A DNA stretch of 64,000 nucleotides from Sabellastarte sp. h YS-2021 (taxonomy: Eukaryota; Annelida; Polychaeta; Sabellida; Sabellidae), in the NCBI GenBank assembly GCA_964017235.1, contig OZ024940.1, positions 25,549,615-25,613,614 of the forward strand. The letters are read 5' to 3'. A model generated the notes under the pieces. It was not told where the DNA came from. It ran no database searches and saw nothing but the letters and a program-made list of their open reading frames with translations. This document shows, piece after piece, positions 56,158-64,000 of this stretch (positions are counted from its first letter, which is position 1; every line of letters starts with the position of its first letter). The position numbers and the translations under genes were made by a program.

Positions 56158-57024
56158 GAGGGTTTGTGATGTGTAATGAAATAAAAATAAAATAGAGAAC
56201 TGTAAATTTGAAACAACTACACAAAGTATGACATTGGGTTTTGTTGTAACTCATTTACCAAAATTGTTAACTTAATCTTTGGCACGTGAGGCTGAATATA
56301 TTTTACCTTTTGTGTCTACGCATAAATTACTTATATTAAGAATATTCAATGTAATTAGAACTATTTTAATTTAACTGGTTATGCACCAGTATAATTTTTC
56401 ATGTAAACCTATATCTGGCGTATTTGTATAACAACCCCCATGTGATTTAGTTTAATTGATGGTGAAGACACGGGAATTGAACTAAGCTTACTTTAAACAA
56501 TGAAATCTCTTTTATACATCATGCTGTAATTGTCAGGTTTATTAAGCAAATGATTGACTGATATATTATGCACAATGTACAAATAACAAGGGAGATTGTA
56601 TACATAATCTTAAGCTGTGTAAAAATATGAAAGATTTTGGTTCAATAGGTAACATGGACTGTCAAATGCTTTTGCAATATCAATCAATATATCAGTTGTA
56701 TTGATAATTGATGTTTTGACAATGCGACGAGTACCGTGATTTATTTTATGTATTGGTGATTCTCATTGGTTAGGGTCTAAATTTATTACCCCTTTTACAT
56801 TTGCAAAAATTTAAGGCTTTGGCCAAATTACCAAACCAAAGGAGTAGCCACTGGGCAAAGACGGATTCTTTGCAGCAACACACCCTCAGCTCAGGTAGGT
56901 TAAGGCAGAAATACTCTATATAATTGGTGGCTGAGGAAGTCTTAAAAATCATTTTTGAATAAGGGTTTGGCTTGTTAGAATTGCATTGGTTACCTTCTAT
57001 CTTTCTCCTATACCAGTCTGTTAA
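56158..57024. other. Spacer, nothing recognised
   Basis: AT-rich, without shared repeats or coding-like frames. Confidence 0.5.
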
Positions 57025-57150
57025 GGACCTCAGTGGCCTAGTGGGTTAGCAAGTTTGGCATCTAATCACAGGCTGTCACCTCTGCATGTGGGTTTGATTC
57101 CCACAAGTGGCAATGCTGAGAACCTGTCCTAGCATTACCCTGGCTGTTGG
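57025..57150 (+). repeat. SINE-C, good copy
   Basis: Head 'ggacctcagtggcctagtgg', 'gcatctaatcacaggctgtc', B box 'gggtttgattcccacaagtg' and body to 'ccctggctgttgg'. The last 3' bases are missing. Confidence 0.85.
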
Positions 57151-57350
57151 CCTCTACACCAGGCTGTACAACACTAAGTAGCTGTTGGGGGTGATTTGTG
57201 AGGCTCATGTAGATTCTCAATTGGGTTCACCCATTAATACTTTCGTCAAAACAATTTTGTTACAGTTTTGCTTTTGATCCAGCAAGAAAGTAGAATGAAT
57301 TGTCTGATAGGGTGTGGGATTCCTCCTCTATTGTCTCCTTCCATAAATGT

Positions 57351-57584
57351 TAATTTATTTATCCATTTGGGGATTAACATCACTTTCAACACTGTACATG
57401 TCATATCACGACGGGTAGTTTTATGGGCAAAGGAAACCAGTACATACAGTTGGTCAAGGTTCTGCACTGATCACTGCCGATCACAGGTAAGGAACTGCCA
57501 TCTTTCCCATATATGGTTCGGGGTTTGAGCCACCGACCTCAGAGGTGGGATATGGGTGTGTTACCACTACATCACCATGGCCCT
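57351..57584 (-). repeat. SINE-A, older copy
   Basis: Minus-strand copy: tail 'taatttatttatccatttgg', body 'aaaggaaaccagtacataca', head 'tgttaccactacatcaccat'. B-box region changed. Confidence 0.82.
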
Positions 57585-58534
57585 TCTAGAAATATTAAGT
57601 CCCAGCTCTTTCTAAAAGGCATATCCACACACTTGTCATTCATACTGCATCTACGTGGGGTTGACATTTTCTCTTTTCCTTGGATGTTTTGAAACTGGAT
57701 ACTATTCATGACAATGTTGCTGCAAGTTAGGGTCTTATTTTGGGGTACAGATTAAGCACAGTAAAGGTTCCGTTAGAATTAGCCATCATCCAGAGCCTTG
57801 CAAATGGCTGCTTGTTGTCTAAAATTTACTGGCAAAATGTAACATACTATCTGTGAATAAATTAATTCTCCACCTGCCAAATTAATTACATTTAAAATGC
57901 TTTACGGTTTGGAAATTACTTCAGCCGCAAGAAAAAAATACTCTTGTTTATTTGGTTTTCAACATGAAAGGTAACGGCCCCAAGATTTATGAATATTTCT
58001 TCCACTGTCAAAAGGTGTAAGGGTATTATATGAGCTTATAATAGACTTGCATGCAATCTTGAAAGGGGACATAAATAACACTGTATATATCAACCCATCG
58101 GGCACCTCCCTATAAGTATGTATTATTTACAGAGAAGGATAAAAACAGAGAGTCCCATCCCAATATCAGTTACCCATGTTTTAGGATGAACTAACTAAAA
58201 ATTACCCGCAAAGCCAATATGTCGCTTAAAGAACCGGATACGTAGCTTCCTGCACTAATGAGCTTCATCCTGCTTACCTAATATTCTTTTATTTCTTTAC
58301 ACATATTCAATAAGTTACTTACTTGCATGTACAAGATCCCAACTTCTGTTCAAAGGATACAAAGTCACATGTACAAGTTACTAACTGGGTGTTACCAAGC
58401 TCCAAATATTGTTGAACTAGATGTAAAAAAACCCGAACTTTGAGCTTTGAAAACGTCTGATCTGCAATTTCTTTTGTTATGTTGACTGCTTCTTTCAATT
58501 TACTATTACCAAACTTACCAACTTACCAGCCAGT
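57585..58534. other. Repeat-free interval between SINEs
   Basis: About 950 bases without simple sequence or SINEs. Bases 57840-58300 have varied composition and could be a conserved non-coding block; I cannot test this without a second genome. Confidence 0.4.
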
Positions 58535-58722
58535 TTCCATAGTGACCTAGTGGTTAGCAGCTTTGGCATCTAATCACAGGCTGTCACCTCTGTGTGGGTT
58601 TGAGTCCTTGGAATTGGCAATGCTGAAGACCTGTCCCAGTGTAAACCCGGCTGTTGAACAGGACCTTTGACTTTGATATGACCATCAGCTCTTATGAAGG
58701 ACATAATACCCCAACTTTGACC
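58535..58722 (+). repeat. SINE-C with its 3' terminus
   Basis: Head 'atagtgacctagtggttagc', B-box region 'gggtttgagtccttgg', body to 'cccggctgttgaacaggacc', a short insertion, and then 'ggacataataccccaacttt'. Confidence 0.78.
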
Positions 58723-59149
58723 TTAAGCACAACCTTGTCTTTGATTAAGTAGATTCTTTACGCCACTGGGCACTAGCAGACAACTGCATAGTTTCCAGTA
58801 AACTAAAAACCAATGACCTCAGACGTAGGAGGCAATACAAGAGTATTATTCCTGTTTTTTTTTTGAAAATAAGTGACAATATGGTAAACTTGTACACAAC
58901 GATTTCTTATAGAAGGACATATTACGGCTTTGGCACACATACACACATATAAATCTATCTTTTGCCCAATATGGAGATTCTCTTGCATCTTTTTGATGTG
59001 AGATAATGTCTCACTTGAGTCTGTCTCATTCATCTATTTCCCCCATTTGTACCAGCCTGTTACACTCTGTGAAACCAATAACTCTCGGTCCAGCCTAGCC
59101 TTTCAGTTGTCCATTCTTTTCATACCGTTGTTAAGCACATCTTACCTCT
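58723..59149. other. Spacer, nothing recognised
   Basis: No repeat or gene recognised. Confidence 0.45.
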
Positions 59150-59335
59150 GAGGTTTGCAATTTGAGTCCCCAGGAGCTGACCCTATATGGGAAAGTTCGT
59201 AGTTGTTTACCAATGCCCGACATGCAGTTTACAGTGCAGAATCTATCTTGACCAACTAGTATATACTGGTTTGCTCTGCCCTGAAAGGTATCTGCTCAAA
59301 AAAACCCATACAATGTGTTAAACCCCAAGTAAATC
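59150..59335 (+). repeat. Old SINE-A copy
   Basis: 'cctctgaggtttgcaatttg' from the head, 'gttcgtagttgtttaccaat' and 'ctagtatatactggtttgct' from the body, and 'caatgtgttaaaccccaagt' at the end. Confidence 0.65.
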
Positions 59336-59454
59336 AAGTGGAACCAAGAACCACAGAGCTTGGGGCCAAGTGATTATCTGGCAGAATTGCTAACCACTCG
59401 GTCAATGCGGATTCTTGATATCAAAGTCACAACTGTCAACACACTGACAAAAAA

Positions 59455-59530
59455 CAAGGCATATTGGTTGGTCAGGCTTCTGCACTGTATACCAACAGGC
59501 ATTGAGAGATGTCTACCAACTTTCACCTTG
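59455..59530 (-). repeat. SINE-A fragment, decayed
   Basis: 'ggttggtcaggcttctgcac' and 'tctaccaactttcac' follow the minus-strand SINE-A body. Boundaries are uncertain. Confidence 0.4.
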
Positions 59531-60061
59531 CTTGGTGGAGCCAGAGGTCACACCAGTTTGCTGCCCGCTTAAACTTCAGAAAGCCTACGGGCATATAAAC
59601 AAAAGTGGTATATGTTTGTCTTTGATGGTTGCACAGTACTCAATATGGCATGTGGTTGACATATTCCACCACGCATGAAACACCACCATTAAGTGCCCCT
59701 TTCAGTTATAGTTGTTCTGGAGAATCCTGTAAGAGATTCCTGTAATATATGTTAGCATTGTGACGTTGAAATCACCAGAAATTAATATGCTCTGCAGAAG
59801 AATAATCCTATCAAATCTGGCTGCTGAAGTGTAACAGTGCCCACTTAACAGTGAAATTTTCTCATATATTCATAGCAGGGTCCCAGCTTTGATATGTATT
59901 TTAAATATGTGGCACTTGCTGTGCATATGCTAGAATGCTTACTTCAGCAGTACATTTGACAATCTGTGGCATCATGTCTTAGGGCTAAAAAACATTTCTG
60001 GAGGGGATATCCTGTTGGAAGTAAAGGTCTGGATTATCTGCTTTCTCAAACAAAATAGAGA
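59531..60061. other. Spacer, nothing recognised
   Basis: No repeat, RNA gene or coding-like frame recognised. Confidence 0.45.
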
Positions 60062-60205
60062 TGCTCAGTGGCCTGGTGGGTTAGCAAGTTTGGCATCTAA
60101 TCACAGTCTGTTACCTCTGTGTGGGTTCAACACCCCAAAAGTGGCAATATTGGGAGCCAGTCCCAATAGGACCATGGCTGTTGAACGGGGCATAGAACAA
60201 AATGT
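60062..60205 (+). repeat. SINE-C
   Basis: 'gctcagtggcctggtgggtt' (A box), 'ggcatctaatcacagtctgt', altered B box 'gggttcaacacc', and body to 'ggctgttgaacggggcat'. Confidence 0.8.
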
Positions 60206-60494
60206 TGTATATCAAACTGAGCCTGTGTAAGACTGGGCAAGTGAAAGAAAGCTCTACCATGCATAATCTGTTTATCTCATATATCTAATGAGATAAAAGC
60301 GAGGCTTGACAGCAATATATGTCATGGGGGTAATTCTAAGTAAATATTGCCCAATTTAATAATTTATTGCGGGGAAAAAATAGACAAAGACTTGTTTACT
60401 GGTGTAGAGACAAGCAAGCCCCCCCCCCCCCCTCCCCTAAGTTTTAGACAGAACAATTTGGTGATATTGTGTGAGAATTAATTTATTATGGTAT

Positions 60495-60925
60495 AAAACA
60501 AAAGTAATTAGTACCAGTTTCCATGCCGGTGAAATGTTGATTGATATTAGTAAAGCATATGACAGAGTAGGCATAACAAATGGTGCTTTCATAAACGAAA
60601 AAGACTTGTTGAGAGAGACTATATTTTCTGCATTTGTCTATGTTTCAGATTTACTGAGAGAAGGTTTATTATCTCCCTTCCTTAAAGTTTTTATTGACAG
60701 CCTTTAGACAACACATGATACTTTCACAAATTAATGGAGTTGGCTGAAGTCAATATTTTGTCTATTTTCGCTGATACCTCAGCATAAGTAATCCTATTAT
60801 TGGTTACATCTGGAGTTGTCTTCAATGTATTTTAAAACAAGTAGAAGTAGAGCTTTCTCAGAAGTATTTTTCGGATGATCAAATTTTCTTGGTCATGTGA
60901 TGAACTAAGTCTGAATTATGAATAA
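60495..60925 (+). pseudogene. Decayed LINE (non-LTR retrotransposon) reverse transcriptase
   Basis: A fossil of the polymerase of a non-LTR retrotransposon. The motifs occur in the expected order: motif A 'LIDISKAYDRV' (60537-60570), the B region 'REGLLSPFLKVFIDSL' ending at a stop (60705-60707), then, after a frameshift, motif C as 'SIFADTSA' (60761-60784) and a motif D-like 'SCDELSLNYE' (60893-60922). The motif C box should read F/Y-A-D-D; one catalytic Asp is missing. The spacing between A and B is too short, so an internal deletion is likely. Several stops interrupt it. It cannot be active, and the clade cannot be assigned from this much sequence. Confidence 0.65.
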
Positions 60926-62249
60926 CAAATATCGATTTCTAGCTTCAGGGGCAAACAAATGTAATGTAAAGCTCTGCACATTTTTACCAATATTTGTAAA
61001 CATATATACTCTATCCGACCTCTCCCAAGGTATTGGACTTAGAGCGTTGCACCTTAGAGTCTGTCTGGCAGAGATTATGTGCTATAAAAGTATAGAATAG
61101 CATAGTGCCTACTTAAGTCCCTACTTAATGTTAAAGCTCAAGCATCAACCCAGTGCTGTATAATCTCTAGGTATTTTCAAATTTAAAGTCCGTAATTAAT
61201 GTTTAAGAGTATAATACAATGCTGATCACTGCAGTTTTAAAGGAGTTTCAGTGATCCAGTGTTTACTGAGTATTTTTGGCAAATGGTAATATGCAAGTAA
61301 TCTCTGTGGTTATTGTTGAAATTCAGCTCAAAATAACATGTTGCCTTGTCCTGATGGGACCCCCAAATGTTGAAAAGCATAAGAACCGAATTGTGACTTT
61401 TGTGAAAAATTTCGTTTGGTTTCTAAAATCCAATGATATTAATACTCGAATGCCATTTTGCGATAATATTTTTATGTCCGATCCTAACATAGGAATAATC
61501 CCATCTTAAGATAGGCTATACGCCAACTTGGGATCCTTTGTTGGGTAGTCCATCTTAGGATGGACAGAACATATATGCACATTTTAGAACAATAAACTTC
61601 AGAATCGATTCTTAAGAGAAATATAGAGTAATTACAAGCATGTCCAAACGTAAGAAAGTTATACCCAGAACAGCATAACAATATCGTTGAGCAACTGAAC
61701 TGACCCTTAGATAGCAGGTTTACTTTCTTTATTCATCATTTTTTCTTATTTTATAACTGATTATATGTTCCAATTTATCTCACATCAACAAACACAACGT
61801 TTGATCGCAGAAAATGAAATAAAGTGTATAACCTGAGGCGTCACAGGCTTTTATTCCTTTAAGGTTAATTTTTTAGATTTTCTTGTATTACTTATAGATT
61901 TCTAAATATATAGTCTGGATTTTTTAAACTCTGATTTTCTCTGAAATAAAAATGCTCCAAAGAATTTGTGTATATGCGGGCATATAAGGTTTTACATGTT
62001 CCCAAGGGGCATTAACCATCTCATGTCAACAAGATGTAGACTAGTCCTAACACACTGGGTTTCAGACACAAATGACATCTGTTTGGCAGTTCCCACGAGA
62101 ATCTCACACCCACTTGTTTTCAGCCTTGTCCAAGGCCTCAACAGCCATATTTAAGTAAGTAAGTGTTAGTTTTATGGTTTATAGTCTGGTATCAGTAAAT
62201 ATTATACTATCACTCGACTTTACATTTACACCCTGGCCTGGGTTTCAGA
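60926..62249. other. AT-rich spacer, possibly more LINE debris
   Basis: No motif beyond the reverse-transcriptase fossil could be followed. No SINE recognised. Confidence 0.4.
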
Positions 62250-62501
62250 ACTATTTCACACAGGTTATCTGTCTCAGTTCCCTCGGGGAATATACTAGGG
62301 TGCTGCCACAATACAGCGCACACCCACTAGAACCCACTAGCAGCCAGGTACCCATTACTCCTGGGTGGAGAGAGGCACAGTCCAGGTTAACATCTTGCCC
62401 AAGGATGTTATCCTGCATGAAACAGTCGGCTTCACCGGGGATCAAACCCACGACCCTTGGATTATGAGTCCAACACCCTACCAACTGAGCCACATGAGAC
62501 C
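62250..62501 (-). repeat. SINE-E with tRNA-Met(CAU)-like head
   Basis: Minus strand: 'gtggctcagttggtagggtg' (A box) and 'gtgggtttgatccccggt' (B box). Between them is a perfect 5-bp anticodon stem (TTGGA/TCCAA) around the loop 'ctcataa', giving anticodon CAT at 62464-62466. Downstream are 'ctctctccacccaggagtaa' and 'tgggtacctggctgct'. The attached body and lack of a proper acceptor stem make it a SINE head, not a tRNA gene. Only copy in the window. Confidence 0.75.
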
Positions 62502-62524
62502 CTGATATTTAGTGTGGAATGCAC

Positions 62525-62803
62525 AGAGTTGGATATTTTAACGACCCCATCAACAGCTGGGGTCATATTGGGGCAGATTATCAATACAGATGGTCTGGAT
62601 TGGAGCCCACTGAACACATAGGTCAAAACCAAGGTTTCAAGGTAACTGGACAGAAGATTTGGGGGGTTAACGTCCCATTCAACAGCCAGGGTCATATTGG
62701 GACAGGCCCGCAGCATTGTCACTTGTGGGAGTCGAACCCACACAGCGGTGACAGCCTGTGATTAGATGCCAAACTTGCTATCCCACTAGGCCACTGTGGA
62801 AAC
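62525..62803 (-). repeat. SINE-C copy with a second partial copy
   Basis: A near-full SINE-C lies at about 62660-62803 (head 'ccacagtggcctagtgggat' in complement, B box 'gggttcgactcccacaagtg'). A separate 3' fragment ('ccccatcaacagctggggtc') lies at about 62530-62590, in the same orientation. Confidence 0.8.
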
Positions 62804-63324
62804 CAGTTAATAAGTTGTAGATTGTTAGTAGGAAATTGTATGTACCCGTTAACAGAAAAAATTGCAGATAAGATAGAACCGAGCTAGTAACTTGTACATA
62901 TGAGTTTGTATCTTTTGAATAGAAGTTAATAGCTTGTACATGCATGTTAGTCACTTGTAGATACTAGTTAGTAATTTGGTAATGTTAGTAACTTGCACAC
63001 ACGAGATGGTAACTAGACAACACCTGTTAAAAGCCGGAAGAAATGTTCTTCTGGATCTTCTAGAGCAATCAAATAGCCCTCTTTGTGACTTGGTAGAAAA
63101 TTGGTAATTGCTTACTGATACTGGGAGTTTATCATAAATTACCATTATTATCCTAGCTTATAATATTAACAGTAATACCACTGGGTAAGAGATCTGGATT
63201 GTTATATATGTGCAATATATGTGCAAAATCCACATTATCGGTTACGCAATAAATAATTGTGTTTCAGTTTTATCACATTACCAATTTTTCTCCAAGAACA
63301 AAAAAAATGCAACAGCACTGTTCG
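62804..63324. other. Spacer, nothing recognised
   Basis: AT-rich. Loosely repeated 'gttagtaacttgtacat' words occur between 62805 and 63010, too irregular for a firm tandem-repeat call. Confidence 0.4.
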
Positions 63325-63430
63325 TGACCCAGTGTGGTAGGTAACACACTTGCGTGTCAATGCTAAGGTTGTGGCTTTGAAGTAGCTAGAAAGCTGGCAA
63401 TTGTTTGGCAAGGCTGGGGTCCGTAGACTG
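63325..63430 (+). repeat. Old SINE-A-like fragment
   Basis: 'gacccagtgtggtaggtaac' at an A-box position and 'agaaagctggcaattgtttg' in the body. Strongly decayed. Confidence 0.45.
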
Positions 63431-64000
63431 CACAATTTATTGGCAGGGATTGCAACTGTAAAGCAGCACATTAAGCCTCTCTTAGATCCCATCGTACGTG
63501 CATGTACGTCCTGATGACACAGAAAAATCGGCTGATTTGCAAGGACCACTAAAAGCTACATATGCAATTTTTATAACAGAATGCCAATGTCGCAGAGACC
63601 CCCCCCCCCTCCCCAATGAAAATTGGCATGCACATTATTCTCTGCATGCATGCAGTATGGCTACAAATGCATCCATATCTCAACGGAAACTTACAAGAGG
63701 CTCCTTGCGTTCTCCTTGCTAGTGTTGCATGTGTTCCCCATTCACTTGCAGGGTTTGCACGTGCCATATAAGGCACTCACATGTACTTTGCATATATATT
63801 AACCGGCTGTTCGGCCTGTAGCTATTCGAAGACTGTTCTTTGATATTCAGGTAGTTACACTCTTGTTGGGAGAATGCACCTTGTTTGCACGTGCAAGTCT
63901 CAACCACCCCACTACCAGGCTACGCTCATATTTGTTCAACAATATTTGCGGCACACTTACGTGTGTATACACGTATGATGGGATGCAAGAGAAGCTTCAG
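63431..64000. other. Window end, nothing recognised
   Basis: Contains a short C-run near 63600 and several 'tgcacgtgca'-type palindromic words. No gene recognised. Confidence 0.4.

Noticed and set aside
60865..60879. 'YFSDD' as the reverse-transcriptase catalytic motif
   Set aside because: It is in a different frame from, and too far from, motif B. 'FADTSA' at 60767-60784 has the right spacing and shares its frame with motif D.

Overview
The window looks like nuclear DNA from an invertebrate animal, most likely a lophotrochozoan such as a mollusc. It is AT-rich, has one spliced developmental gene with long introns, and is full of tRNA- and 5S rRNA-headed SINEs, microsatellites and long C/G runs. 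There are no operons, bacterial genes or CRISPR arrays. The phylum is inferred from the style of the repeats and the Dlx protein, not proven.

The only gene I can support is a complete Distal-less (Dlx) homeobox gene on the + strand, with coding exons at 31669-32267, 34462-34636 and 41381-41893. Spliced, they encode 428 residues. The homeodomain (residues 215-274) is split by an intron between its residues 44 and 45, the classic Dlx position. The 3' UTR probably runs to a poly(A) signal at 43881-43886.

The rest is non-coding. Positions 1-25.7 kb and 50.5-64 kb carry dozens of SINEs, which I sorted by eye into five families: SINE-A (tRNA-Gly(CCC)-like head), SINE-B (possibly tRNA-Pro-like head), SINE-C (tRNA-like head, tail resembling that of A), SINE-D (5S rRNA-like head), and SINE-E (tRNA-Met(CAU)-like head). 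Several SINE-A copies have exact target-site duplications, and three nested insertions give a relative age order. The interval around the Dlx gene (25.7-50.5 kb) is nearly free of SINEs.

Other structures are a decayed LINE reverse transcriptase (60.5-60.9 kb), a foldback hairpin (3.0 kb), a diverged repeat pair in opposite orientation (6.5 and 19.6 kb), a 63-bp minisatellite (52.1 kb), a tandem duplication in intron 2, and a large inverted repeat at 24.4-25.7 kb that looks like a template-switch or gene-conversion product between two SINE loci. I found no convincing new multi-gene system. The most interesting observations are the SINE core module shared by differently headed families and the 24.4-25.7 kb rearrangement. 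SINE family names here are local labels.
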